Counted from the first letter of the stretch, positions 17,185-25,915 are shown. The stretch: 64,000 nucleotides of DNA from Pseudidiomarina insulisalsae (GCF_003987065.1 NZ_PIPY01000001.1:62001-126000); one strand, 5' to 3'. Translations and numbers: made by a program. The notes: generated from the letters alone by a model not told the origin.

Positions 17185-18390
17185 TCACCACCATTGTAAT
17201 GCCGCACCAATGCTGCGCGCCCCTAAGCCCATAGCGACCACTACGACAGCTCCTGCCAGCAGATTCTGTCGCAGCGAGTTGCGAAACTCGCCCATCATCT
17301 GGTGATTGCAGGCCCAGAGCAGAAATAACGCCATAATTGGCAATAGCAAGCCATTGGCCACCTGAGCAAACCAAATGACTGAGACCGGTCGTAATTGCAG
17401 CGACGCGATCACTACCCCGATCACGATAATCGCCATCCATGTCAGCCGAAAACGCCAGTCGGTTAACTGCCCTCCGCGCCCAAGAATCCCGCTTAGCGCA
17501 TATGCCGAGGCCAGCGGTGCGGTGAGTGATGACGACAGCCCGGCAGCAAATAATCCGGTTGCCATCAACCAGGTCGCGCTCTCGCCGGCCAGAGGCTGCA
17601 ATGAAGCGCTCAAGTCGGCGGCTCCTTCCAGCGTTATGGAGGTGCCAAAAAATGCCGCTGCAGCAGTGGATACGATGGCAATGGAAATAAGCCCACCGAG
17701 GGGAATCGATACGAAGAGATCGGTACGCGCCTGCGCCAGCTCATGACTGTGGCGCCACTTTTTCGCGGCGCTGGCGGCATGTAAAAAAAGATTATAGGGA
17801 ACCACTGTGGTACCAATAAGGGCGACGACCGTTAAGATCGAGCCGGTTGGCATTTGCGGCATCAGCAGACCGCTGAAAAACGCACTCCAGTCCGGCTGTA
17901 CTAATAGCAAGGTCGCAACAAACGCCAGGCTCATCACCAGTACCAAGGCGATTAAAACCTTCTCCAGCAAAGCGTAGCTGCCCCGCCACAATAAAGCGCC
18001 GGCAATGACTCCCAGCAGTAAAGGTAACCACGCGGCGCGCTCACCAACGATACCCTCGACGCCCATGCTGGCGCCGCTTAGATTGCCTCCCTGATACACG
18101 CTGTTACCAATGACAATGGCAGCAATCACCAGCGCGCTCGCCAACCCGCGCAGCAACGGGTGCGTAATTTGTGTGCGAATGGCCTCGCCCAACCCGGCCT
18201 GTGTAATCACACCCAGCCGAGCGGCCATTTCCTGCAGAATCATCGTTGCCAAAACGGAGAAGACTAACGCCCACAGCAACGCGTAACCAAAGTTGGCACC
18301 GGCAAGACTCGCGGTGACAACGGTTCCAGGCCCAATAAAGGCCGCTGCGACCAGGGTCGCCGGGCCAAAACTAAATTTTTTAAATGGCAC
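17185..18390 (-). CDS. NRAMP-family transporter with non-canonical metal site
   Basis: An inner-membrane protein of 401 residues with about 11 transmembrane helices and the overall NRAMP pattern, including FGPATLVAAAFIGPGTVVTA at helix 1 and TTVVPYNLFLHAA at helix 6. In canonical NRAMPs helix 1 has DPGN and helix 6 has MPH; Asp, Asn and Met coordinate Mn2+ or Fe2+. Here these read GPGT and VPY, so the three classical ligands are absent. It probably belongs to a diverged clade with another substrate; calling it MntH would be unsafe. The gene is convergent with the outer-membrane protein gene and has no obvious partner. Confidence 0.85.
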   Translation of the reverse strand: MPFKKFSFGPATLVAAAFIGPGTVVTASLAGANFGYALLWALVFSVLATMILQEMAARLGVITQAGLGEAIRTQITHPLLRGLASALVIAAIVIGNSVYQGGNLSGASMGVEGIVGERAAWLPLLLGVIAGALLWRGSYALLEKVLIALVLVMSLAFVATLLLVQPDWSAFFSGLLMPQMPTGSILTVVALIGTTVVPYNLFLHAASAAKKWRHSHELAQARTDLFVSIPLGGLISIAIVSTAAAAFFGTSITLEGAADLSASLQPLAGESATWLMATGLFAAGLSSSLTAPLASAYALSGILGRGGQLTDWRFRLTWMAIIVIGVVIASLQLRPVSVIWFAQVANGLLLPIMALFLLWACNHQMMGEFRNSLRQNLLAGAVVVVAMGLGARSIGAALQWW

Positions 18391-18477
18391 ACCTGGCTCC
18401 TTTTGCTGGCCGGTTTCCGGAGAATATGCTAAATCAAATGGTGCCCCTTAAGTTACGCAAACATCAAAAGAGAAGCA

Positions 18478-18945
18478 ATGAATCAAGCAACGATCGAGTC
18501 CCCGTTAGGCCCGCTGCTGATTGTCAGTGACGGAGATGCTATTAGTCGTATTGAATTTTGCTCTGCGCCATTAACTAAAAAGGCTAGCGATATCGTGTTA
18601 AAACGCGCCAGCGCACAACTGGCGTCTTATTTTGCCGGTACTTTAGAGCAATTTGACTTGCCTTTGCGCCCGCAAGGAACAGCATTTCAGCAGCAAGTCT
18701 GGCAGACCCTTGCCAGCATACCCTTTGGCAGCACTACCAGTTACGCAGACATTGCCCGGTCGATTGCCAACCCCAAAGGCGTACGGGCAGTAGGCATGGC
18801 CAACAGTAAAAACCCGTTGGCCATTGTTATTCCCTGTCACCGGGTGATCGGTGCAAATGGACAACTTACCGGCTATGCCGGAGGCATCGATAAGAAAGAG
18901 TGGCTATTACGACATGAGAAAAGCTGGCCGATAGCGCACGGATAA
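18478..18945 (+). CDS. ogt: Methylated-DNA--[protein]-cysteine S-methyltransferase
   Basis: A 155-residue suicide repair enzyme that moves the alkyl group from O6-methylguanine onto its own Cys. The active site is IVIPCHRVIG with Cys120; the preceding helix-turn-helix (TTSYADIARSIANPKGVRAVG) with the Arg finger and the following YAGGIDKKEWLLRHE are also present. No AdaA/AraC domain, so it is an Ogt-type stand-alone enzyme. AGAGAAG lies just upstream of the ATG. Convergent with the regulator gene at 18953. Confidence 0.95.
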   Translation: MNQATIESPLGPLLIVSDGDAISRIEFCSAPLTKKASDIVLKRASAQLASYFAGTLEQFDLPLRPQGTAFQQQVWQTLASIPFGSTTSYADIARSIANPKGVRAVGMANSKNPLAIVIPCHRVIGANGQLTGYAGGIDKKEWLLRHEKSWPIAHG

Positions 18946-18952
18946 AAAAGTG

Positions 18953-19507
18953 TCAGTTGTTGCGCAGGTAATAAAACTCGTACATTGCTTTGGCTTGTGC
19001 CGCAACTTCCTGACGTAGTTCCGCAGGGGCTTTAACTTCCATCTGCGCACCATGACTGAGAATCCAGATCAGCAAGTGCTCACTCAGCTCAGCCTCGGCT
19101 CTCAGGGTGACACCGTCATGGTCAAGCTCCAGTAGTTGCGAGGTGTTGAGCGGATAGGCTTCAAGTTGCCGCTTGAGATTGCGCTCGCAGCGCAACTCTA
19201 CGTTCACTGCCGGGCCCGGGGGCAGACCGTTTCTGCTAACGCCATTAAGCATGCGGTTATTCCGGGTCATGTCGATCAGTGGCAGCAGCGGCGCTTCTGC
19301 CAGCAGACTCCAGCCGTATGGCTTTGTGCGTTCATCAGTGGTTAGCGGGAAAAACTCAGACAACTCAATTAAGTTGCGCTGTATGGTCCGAATACTGACA
19401 TCGACACCATGCTCTGAAAGACGCTCACGTAAGGTGCTAACATCGATCTTCTGTGGCTGTTTCGGTATATGGCGCAACATCAGCAGATAACGCAGAACCG
19501 TTTGCAT
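18953..19507 (-). CDS. WYL-type helix-turn-helix transcriptional regulator
   Basis: A 184-residue DNA-binding regulator. The start at 19507 (MQTVLRYLLMLRHIP) is chosen because AGGGAG lies eight bases upstream; an in-frame ATG 11 codons earlier lacks this. Residues ~20-70 are a winged helix-turn-helix of the DeoR/YafY kind (LRERLSEHGVDVSIRTIQRNLIELSEFF). Residues ~85-180 are a short WYL-like ligand domain with a WCX-like tail (LLIWILSHGAQMEVKAPAEL...QAKAMYEFY); the WYL triplet itself is not present. WYL proteins sense nucleic acids or nucleotides and often control defence or DNA-damage genes. A TATAAT -10 box and a 19-bp palindrome lie upstream, suggesting autoregulation. Confidence 0.8.
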   Translation of the reverse strand: MQTVLRYLLMLRHIPKQPQKIDVSTLRERLSEHGVDVSIRTIQRNLIELSEFFPLTTDERTKPYGWSLLAEAPLLPLIDMTRNNRMLNGVSRNGLPPGPAVNVELRCERNLKRQLEAYPLNTSQLLELDHDGVTLRAEAELSEHLLIWILSHGAQMEVKAPAELRQEVAAQAKAMYEFYYLRNN

Positions 19508-19548
19508 GACTGAACTCCCTTTCCAGGCCAGTGTCGGCATAACGCAAG

Positions 19549-19580
19549 ATTATACCGCCAGTGCGACATGCTATGTCGCA
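19549..19580 (-). promoter_or_regulatory. Promoter of the WYL regulator with overlapping palindromic operator
   Basis: Read leftward there is a perfect TATAAT (complement of 19549-19554). The palindrome TGCGACA-N5-TGTCGCA at 19562-19580 covers the expected -35 position. The same 7-5-7 palindrome occurs at 41580-41598. This placement suits a repressor binding site, most simply for the WYL regulator itself. Confidence 0.55.
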
Positions 19581-19691
19581 GCATTTCATTTTTGTAAAAC
19601 TCGCGCAAACTTTCATCAGAACCATTGTTTTTTGCGCATATCTTGCCCATATACGATACAATAATAGTACATTTAAACCGAGGAACCGACG

Positions 19692-19988
19692 ATGAATCGC
19701 TTAACTCTGATAGTGCTCACAGGCGCGTTGATGATTGCCCCCGCGCAACTCATGGCGCAAAACCAGAATTCACAACAGGGCCAGGAAAAGGCTGAAGATG
19801 CCAAAAAGACTGCTGCTGAACGAAAAGCTGAACTACGCGAGAAAATGAAAGCTGAACACGAGGCGATGAAAGCCGAACGTGAAGCGCAGCGCAAAGCTTT
19901 ACAGGAAGGTGTGCAAGCTAAGAAAGACAATGGCAAAAAGGACGACGGCAAGAAGAAGAAAGATAACGGCGATAACGACAACCGTTAA
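19692..19988 (+). CDS. Small exported KEKE-rich protein
   Basis: A 98-residue protein with a clear signal peptide (MNRLTLIVLTGALMIAPAQLMA, cleavage after LMA). The mature ~76 residues are almost all charged or polar: Lys/Glu/Ala heptad-like helix (AERKAELREKMKAEHEAMKA) followed by a Lys/Asp/Gly/Asn tail. It is likely a soluble periplasmic coiled coil or disordered protein. GAGGAA lies upstream of the ATG. It is divergent from the WYL regulator with the shared palindrome in between. Family and function unknown. Confidence 0.75.
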   Translation: MNRLTLIVLTGALMIAPAQLMAQNQNSQQGQEKAEDAKKTAAERKAELREKMKAEHEAMKAEREAQRKALQEGVQAKKDNGKKDDGKKKKDNGDNDNR

Positions 19989-20100
19989 GCTACACACGAC
20001 GCTTTTTTAGCTGTTCGAAAACTTTTTTAGCGCACCCAATGACTGTAAGGGTACTGATGAGCTCCGGGCTCAGTCACTTCGCTAAAAAGGGTACTCACAA

Positions 20101-20720
20101 ATGAAAAGCATGCTGCCTTTTGGTTTAGTGCTCGCCTTAGCTCTCTCGGTTGTTAATACGGCTGTGGCTGCCGATCTTCCCGCCCATAAAGTTGAACAAT
20201 TCCGTGCGTTTTTGCATGAATTCCGGATTGAAAATAAAATTCCCAGCCTGTCCGTCGCTATTGTAAAGGACGACGAAATTGCGATGCGTGCCGACAACGG
20301 TTTTGTCGTTCGCCCGGTCAAGTGTGACGAGAGCATTACGCTGCGTCAGGTGTTACAAAATCAGGTCCAGGGTGAACTTGGGATCGGCTTTTTTATAACC
20401 CCATTGTATTCGGGCGCCTCTCGAACTGGGTCGAAGAAAATACCGATCAGAGCTGGTCGTACTGGGTGCGCAAGTACGTTATCGAGCCGGCACAATTAAA
20501 CAACATAGCGGCAGGTTGGCGCGATGCCAGCGCGGCCTCGGTACTGACGCATCTGGCAACACCATTTCGCCATGCACCGGAAGAATCTGAGGGTCTGGCA
20601 CTTATCGCGCTTGGCAATACTGATGGCTTGCGTCATGAAGTTGACAGCCTGACTGGCGCCCATATTGAGAAAAACCCGCTGGCCCTGAAATTCCTGGAGC
20701 TGTTTGTCGACGCTAACTAG
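20101..20720 (+). pseudogene. Decayed beta-lactamase-like serine hydrolase
   Basis: Remnant of an exported serine hydrolase. The first reading frame (20101 on) encodes a signal peptide and the family's N-terminal strand (EFRIENKIPSLSVAIVKDDE), then jumps straight to SITLRQVLQ, a motif that normally comes ~60 residues later; the SxxK nucleophile region is missing, so an internal deletion is inferred. At the T6 run 20389-20394 the frame is lost: one extra T would join it to the frame that reads FYNPIVFGRLSNWVEENTDQ and continues to the stop at 20718-20720 (VRKYVIEPAQL). Two lesions make function unlikely. It is unrelated in position to the intact homologue at 8523-10223. Confidence 0.8.
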
Positions 20721-20794
20721 CCTGTTGTTTTTTTTGTGCATGGCAAATAACTTAGGCTACACTGTCAGCACTAAAATAATTAGAAATAGCGGCA

Positions 20795-21823
20795 ATGACA
20801 CAGGCTACCCAACAAGCTATCAGCGCGGCTCCTCCCCTTCAGGAGCCGCGGCAAAACGACTCTCAGCATCGCTGTAAAAACTGCGATAGCGAACTTATAG
20901 GTGAGTTTTGCCATGTTTGTGGCCAGCAGGATCGCCAGTATATTCGCAGTATTTTTGCCGTCGTCGGTGATCTTATGGGGGAGATCAGTCATTGGGATTC
21001 CCGCTTTTATCGCACCCTGGTGGCCTTGTTCATGCGCCCTGCGTTTCTCACCCAGGAATTCGTCAGAGGCAGGCATGCCTCCTATGTGCCTCCGTTACGA
21101 CTTTATTTCTTTATCTCACTCGTTTCTTTTTTAGTACTCACCACACTTATCGACTTTGATAATGTTGGCACCTTAAACTCAGAACTTACACCAGAACAAC
21201 GAGCTGAAGCCGAGGCAGGACTCAAGGCTGCAGAAGAGGCAACAAATCAAACTTTGGAACTGCCCGCGCTGCCAGCCGTTGACGCCAGCGAGGTTGCCGC
21301 TGCGCCACTCGGCAATCTAAAAGTGAGCTTGCCTTTCGCTACCCCTGAGCAGGAACAACAGATTGAGCAGCGTATTCAGGAACTGGCGCAGGAACCGAAG
21401 GTGCTGATTAAACGACTGGTGTCGCTCGCCCCGCAAATGATGTTACTGATGTTGCCGTTCTGGGCGCTGTTTTTAAAACTCATTTACCTTTTCTCCAAAC
21501 GTTTTTATTTAGAACATTTAAGCGCAGCACTACACACGCATGCCTTTTTGCTGTTATCGTTAATGATTCTGACGGTATTGAGCAAGGGCTCACACTGGGC
21601 CAGCGAATGGACCGGTAGTGCACTGATTGAAGATACGGTCGACTGGGCTGAAAATATTCTCCTGGTCTGGATGGTCAGCTATATGCTGTTCACCCAAAAA
21701 TTATTTTATGGACAGGGCTGGGCCATGACTTTGTTTAAGTTCGCTCTCTCCGGCCTGGCGTACATTGTGTTACTGAGTTTTGCTTTCGTCATCATGTTAT
21801 TTATTGGAATATTGACCGCATAG
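20795..21823 (+). CDS. DUF3667-like zinc-ribbon membrane protein
   Basis: A 342-residue inner-membrane protein. Residues ~26-45 form a zinc ribbon with four cysteines (CKNCDSELIGEFCHVCGQQ). A membrane-proximal block follows (FMRPAFLTQEFVRGRHASYV PPLRLYFF, then a hydrophobic helix), then a soluble Glu/Ala-rich region (~130-200) and three or four further transmembrane helices. This matches the DUF3667 pattern, whose function is not established. It is followed 10 bp later by a glycosyltransferase gene on the same strand, implying a two-gene operon, so a role in envelope glycolipid processing is possible but unproven. Confidence 0.8.
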   Translation: MTQATQQAISAAPPLQEPRQNDSQHRCKNCDSELIGEFCHVCGQQDRQYIRSIFAVVGDLMGEISHWDSRFYRTLVALFMRPAFLTQEFVRGRHASYVPPLRLYFFISLVSFLVLTTLIDFDNVGTLNSELTPEQRAEAEAGLKAAEEATNQTLELPALPAVDASEVAAAPLGNLKVSLPFATPEQEQQIEQRIQELAQEPKVLIKRLVSLAPQMMLLMLPFWALFLKLIYLFSKRFYLEHLSAALHTHAFLLLSLMILTVLSKGSHWASEWTGSALIEDTVDWAENILLVWMVSYMLFTQKLFYGQGWAMTLFKFALSGLAYIVLLSFAFVIMLFIGILTA

Positions 21824-21833
21824 AGAAGTTATT

Positions 21834-22871
21834 TTGCCAAATCGAACACCTGTAATTGTTATACCTGCCTACAATCCCGATCAGCGCCTCGTCGACTTAA
21901 TCCGATCCCTGATCGACCTGGCCCCCGATCAAACTCCGATTGTTGTCATTAATGACGGCAGCGATACCACCAGCGTTTTTGATATTCTGGCGGAGTTTGC
22001 GCAAGTCACACTGCTTACTCATGCGCAAAATCGTGGCAAGGGCGCCGCCTTAAAAACCGGCTTTCAGTGGATACTTGAACAGCGTCCAGAGGCCACAGGC
22101 GTTATTACCGCTGACGCCGACGGCCAGCATTTACCGCAAGATATTTTGCGCGTAGCACGTGCGTTTGAACAGCGGCCCAACGCTCTGTGGTTAGGCAGCC
22201 GTGATTTTTCGGCACAGGGTATTCCGTTTCGCTCATGGTTGGGCAATAACTTCGCCCGTATATCATTCCGGTTAGGGCTGAGAATAAACATTCCCGATAC
22301 CCAGACAGGCCTGCGCGGTATCCCCCGCATCCTTCTTGCAGAACTGATTACCGTTAGCAGTGATCGCTACGAATTTGAGCTTGATATGCTGATTATCGCG
22401 AAACGAGTGGGTCTGGAATTTGCCAGTGTGCCCATTGAGACCGTCTACGAGCCGGGCAATAAGACCAGTCATTTTAAACCTCTGCAAGACAGTCTGCTGA
22501 TCTACAAGAAGTTCCTGAAGTTCTCCGGTGTCGGTATTGCCTCCGCTGCCATCGATTATGGTTTATTCGCTCTGATCTATGGTTTCACCGGCGAGATCCT
22601 TCTGGCGATTGCTTTGGCGCGGGTCTGCTCAGGTATCTTTAATTTCAGTCTCAACCGCCAGTGGGTTTTTGGTAAAGGCGGCTCATTGGTACGCGACGCG
22701 AGTCAGTACACGTTACTCGCTGCTACATTAGTCGGAGCGAACTACGTCCTCACAAAGTCGCTACTGTGGCTTGGGGTATCTCCTTTTATCGGCAAGCCCG
22801 TGGCTGAAGTCATCGTTTTTTTAATGAGTTACCGGTTACAAAAACGGTTGGTGTTTCGTTCCTACGCTTAA
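21834..22871 (+). CDS. GT2 glycosyltransferase fused to a GtrA-like membrane domain
   Basis: A 345-residue protein. Residues 1-~220 are a family-2 glycosyltransferase of the polyprenyl-phosphate sugar synthase type (VIPAYNP, VINDGSD, ITADADGQH with the DxD-like metal motif, DTQTGLRG). Residues ~222-345 are a GtrA-like domain with four transmembrane helices (FLKFSGVGIASAAIDYGLFA ... FNFSLNRQWVFG), thought to flip or hold lipid-linked sugars. The start is a TTG at 21834 with GAGAAG five bases before it; no better start exists. Having both functions in one chain suggests synthesis and membrane handling of a sugar-lipid by one protein. Confidence 0.88.
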   Translation: MPNRTPVIVIPAYNPDQRLVDLIRSLIDLAPDQTPIVVINDGSDTTSVFDILAEFAQVTLLTHAQNRGKGAALKTGFQWILEQRPEATGVITADADGQHLPQDILRVARAFEQRPNALWLGSRDFSAQGIPFRSWLGNNFARISFRLGLRINIPDTQTGLRGIPRILLAELITVSSDRYEFELDMLIIAKRVGLEFASVPIETVYEPGNKTSHFKPLQDSLLIYKKFLKFSGVGIASAAIDYGLFALIYGFTGEILLAIALARVCSGIFNFSLNRQWVFGKGGSLVRDASQYTLLAATLVGANYVLTKSLLWLGVSPFIGKPVAEVIVFLMSYRLQKRLVFRSYA

Positions 22872-23209
22872 ATGCGATTCGCATAAATAAAAACACAAAC
22901 TTTCTACATAAATATTCAGGAATAAATTATTCCTTTTGGTCTTGCACAACTTTTTTGCGCTGTGCTAGTCTCGTTCCTGTCGGCCTTGTTGCGTAGTAGA
23001 CTGGGGGTACTCCACCCCCCTTCCAACTTGCCTATACAACCCGCATAGACCGCGTCAAACTGGCGTTTTATTATACAACTTTAATAACTGATATGCTTTA
23101 CAGTGCGGCAAAAATCGCTATTGTTGAGTTGTATACACAAGCAAATCAACTCCAGAACACAATCGATCGACACAACTCAAAATAACGATAATTTATTCAG
23201 GGTGACAAC
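22872..23209 (+). promoter_or_regulatory. Long leader upstream of the TonB receptor gene
   Basis: A 338-bp gap with no gene. It holds a perfect 7-1-7 palindrome GGAATAA-A-TTATTCC (22919-22933), a possible promoter (TTGCAC 22942-22947, 18 bp, TAGTCT 22966-22971), and a G5/C6 hairpin (23003-23020). Three copies of the 8-mer TATACAAC follow, at 23033-23040 and 23072-23079 and, inverted as GTTGTATA, at 23128-23135. A weak Fur-like stretch lies at 23181-23199 next to the ribosome site. This density of elements suggests regulated expression of the downstream three-gene cassette. Confidence 0.4.
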
Positions 23210-25915
23210 ATGAAAAAATACGTTTTATCTTCATTATCCGCCGCTATCGGACTGGCTTTAATGCCAGGCACGGTCGCCTATGCGCAGGAGCAAACCGCAG
23301 AACCTTCAGGTAATGCTGATGAACGCATTACCGTAACTGGCTCACGCTTGCAGCGGACCGAAGCCGAAAGCGCGGCTCCGGTTCAGGTTTTTACTGCAGA
23401 GGACATTGAAGTCTCGGGTGTTACATCGGTCGAACTTATCCTGCAAAAAATGTCAGCCTCGGCAGGTTTTGCCGGTAATCAGAGCAACGCCTACTGGACC
23501 GGTAATGGCTATGGCACCGCGCAGGTAAACCTGCGCGGCCTGGGCATTAATCGTACGTTGGTGTTACTGAATGGGCGCCGTATTGTGAACGGTGGTACCG
23601 GCGCGAACAGTTCCGTTGACCTGAACATGATTCCCGTTGAAGTGATTCAGCGGATTGAAGTGCTTAAAGATGGCGCCTCCGCTATTTATGGCGCTGACGC
23701 CGTAGCCGGTGTGGTCAACATCATCACCAAAAAAGGTTACGAAGGTTTTAGCATTGAAGCCCGCGCCGGTGCGACCGATGACGGTGAAGCTCAGGACCGC
23801 AATGTAAATATGATTATGGGCTCAAGCGGCGACAAGGGCCGGGTGATGGCCACCGTCGGTTATCGCTCCTCCGATGAACTGAATATGGCCGACGCGGCAG
23901 GCTGTGCGCTTGGTGAGCTGACCCCAGGTCAACTCGATTGCTTCGGTAGCTCCAGCACCATCGGTGGCCGTGCCACTATTCTGACAGGCCCTAACGCTGG
24001 CGACCGCATCAACTTTAATCAGGATCCAAACGGCGACGGTGACTTCTACGAACCCTACAGCTCAGCGGAGCACAATTTCGCCTTCTTCCCCTATCTTAAC
24101 GCTGTGAACCCCATCACCAACTGGAATTTCTCTACCTTTGGTGACTATCAGCTAACCGCCGACACAACAGTGTTTGCCGAAGTTTTATATAACAATCGTC
24201 AATCGGAGCAGTTAGCAACTCCGGGGACGCTACGCGGTATTGAGTTTGCCGCTGATCATCCAACCAATCCGGTCGGTGAAGCGATTCGTCTGGATGGTCG
24301 TCGTCTGCTTGAAGGCGGTCCGCGGATCTTTTTCCAGGACGTAAATACCTTCCGTACCGTAGTTGGTTTAAACGGCTACTTCAGTAATGGCTGGCAATGG
24401 GATGTGGCTTACAATTACGGTCGCAATACCGCTATCGATGGCATGACCAATATCGTCAACATGGAACGTCTTGAGCAAGGGCTTGACGCCGACAACTGTG
24501 GTAGCAACGGTGTACCCTGCATTGATCTGTTAGGTTACGGTGGCATCTCGCAAGAGGCGCTCGACCATATTATGTTCCGCACTACCGATAATGGCGGTAA
24601 CGAACAACGCTCACTGTCAGCCAACATTTCCGGCGACTTATTTGACCTCCCTGCGGGATGGGTTCCGTTCGCTGTTGGTGTTGAACACCGTAAAGAAAAA
24701 GGCTGGCGCCATCCCGATTCTTCTATCGCGGCTGGTATCATGAATACCAATCAGGCAGAACCGATCGAGGGTAACTACACAGTCGATGAAGTTTATGCTG
24801 AAACCGCAATTCCACTGTTGCGCAATCAGGACTTTGCCAAAGATCTGACGCTGGAGCTTGCCTATCGTTACAGCGACTACGATAGCTTCGGTAGCGACGG
24901 CAACTACAAAGTTGGCTTGCAATGGCGCATTAACGATAGCTTTAAAGTTCGTGCAACACAGTCGACGGCCTTCCGTATTCCGAATATTCCTGAATTATTC
25001 GGCGGCGTTGCGGAAGGTAACCTGACCACCACGGATCCTTGTGATGGATGGGACCAGCCTGGCGCTGATCCAACCGTGGCAGCAAACTGTCAGGCCGACG
25101 GTGTACCAGCAGGTTACACCCAGTTCGGCGCAACCGTACTGACCACAGTCGGTGGTAACCCGGATCTGAAACCTGAAGATGCCGAAACCTTTACTGCTGG
25201 CTTTGTCTGGGACGTGAATGCTGTTGAAAACCTGCAAATCACCATGGACTACTTCAATATTGATATTGAAGATGCTATTCAGACCATTCCAGGTTCTACC
25301 AAGCTGGCTGCTTGCTACAACTCGGAAAACCTTTCGCATCCGTTCTGTAGTGATGAGCACTTTACCCGTGACTCGCTGACTGGCGACATTAACTTCCTCT
25401 CTGCCCAGCCTACGAATGCGGCAACAGAGAAAGTGTCAGGTGTCGACCTGGCAGTGTTCTACAAAACCAACCTGAGCGGCTGGGAGAGTGACTTCTCGTG
25501 GAACATGAGCTATCTCGATGAATATACCTTTGCACCGTTTGCCGGTGCGCCTGAAATTGAATATGCAGGGTACATTACTGGCGGCCGTGGTAGTTATACC
25601 AATTTGCGTTCGAACGCGACCGCGACCTTTGTGAAAGACGCCTGGCGCGTGCATTACGGCGTGCAGTACATCGGCCGCGCTGACGATATCAACGCATCAC
25701 CTGGTGATATTGGCGACCATGCTCCAAGCGTGTTCTATCACAACCTGCAAGGTACTTACTTCCTGAACAATAACTTCAGCATCACTGCGGGTGCGAATAA
25801 TTTGTTCGACAAGGAGCCGCCTTACATTCAGAGCTGGACCGATGCAAACACCGATACTATGACGTATGATTTACTAGGTCGTCAGCTTTACCTGAAAGTC
25901 CGGTATAGCTTCTAA
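23210..25915 (+). CDS. TonB-dependent outer-membrane receptor
   Basis: A 901-residue outer-membrane receptor. Signal peptide MKKYVLSSLSAAIGLALMPG...AYAQ, then a TonB-box-like ITVTGSR, a plug domain (VQVFTAEDIEVSGVTSVELI ... VNLRGLGINRTLVLLNGRRI ... VIQRIEVLKDGASAIYGADA), then a 22-strand barrel ending in ...RQLYLKVRYSF with terminal Phe. The plug resembles receptors widely used by Alteromonadales for large substrates, so the ligand is not certain. Two PepSY-type genes follow on the same strand, which argues for a metal or siderophore complex that is later reduced. GGGTGA precedes the ATG. The 338-bp leader carries several candidate regulatory elements. Confidence 0.92.
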   Translation: MKKYVLSSLSAAIGLALMPGTVAYAQEQTAEPSGNADERITVTGSRLQRTEAESAAPVQVFTAEDIEVSGVTSVELILQKMSASAGFAGNQSNAYWTGNGYGTAQVNLRGLGINRTLVLLNGRRIVNGGTGANSSVDLNMIPVEVIQRIEVLKDGASAIYGADAVAGVVNIITKKGYEGFSIEARAGATDDGEAQDRNVNMIMGSSGDKGRVMATVGYRSSDELNMADAAGCALGELTPGQLDCFGSSSTIGGRATILTGPNAGDRINFNQDPNGDGDFYEPYSSAEHNFAFFPYLNAVNPITNWNFSTFGDYQLTADTTVFAEVLYNNRQSEQLATPGTLRGIEFAADHPTNPVGEAIRLDGRRLLEGGPRIFFQDVNTFRTVVGLNGYFSNGWQWDVAYNYGRNTAIDGMTNIVNMERLEQGLDADNCGSNGVPCIDLLGYGGISQEALDHIMFRTTDNGGNEQRSLSANISGDLFDLPAGWVPFAVGVEHRKEKGWRHPDSSIAAGIMNTNQAEPIEGNYTVDEVYAETAIPLLRNQDFAKDLTLELAYRYSDYDSFGSDGNYKVGLQWRINDSFKVRATQSTAFRIPNIPELFGGVAEGNLTTTDPCDGWDQPGADPTVAANCQADGVPAGYTQFGATVLTTVGGNPDLKPEDAETFTAGFVWDVNAVENLQITMDYFNIDIEDAIQTIPGSTKLAACYNSENLSHPFCSDEHFTRDSLTGDINFLSAQPTNAATEKVSGVDLAVFYKTNLSGWESDFSWNMSYLDEYTFAPFAGAPEIEYAGYITGGRGSYTNLRSNATATFVKDAWRVHYGVQYIGRADDINASPGDIGDHAPSVFYHNLQGTYFLNNNFSITAGANNLFDKEPPYIQSWTDANTDTMTYDLLGRQLYLKVRYSF

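Noticed and set aside
23181-23199. Fur box before the TonB receptor gene
   Set aside because: Only one of three hexamers matches GATAAT well; the rest is poor, so it is not reported as a separate feature.
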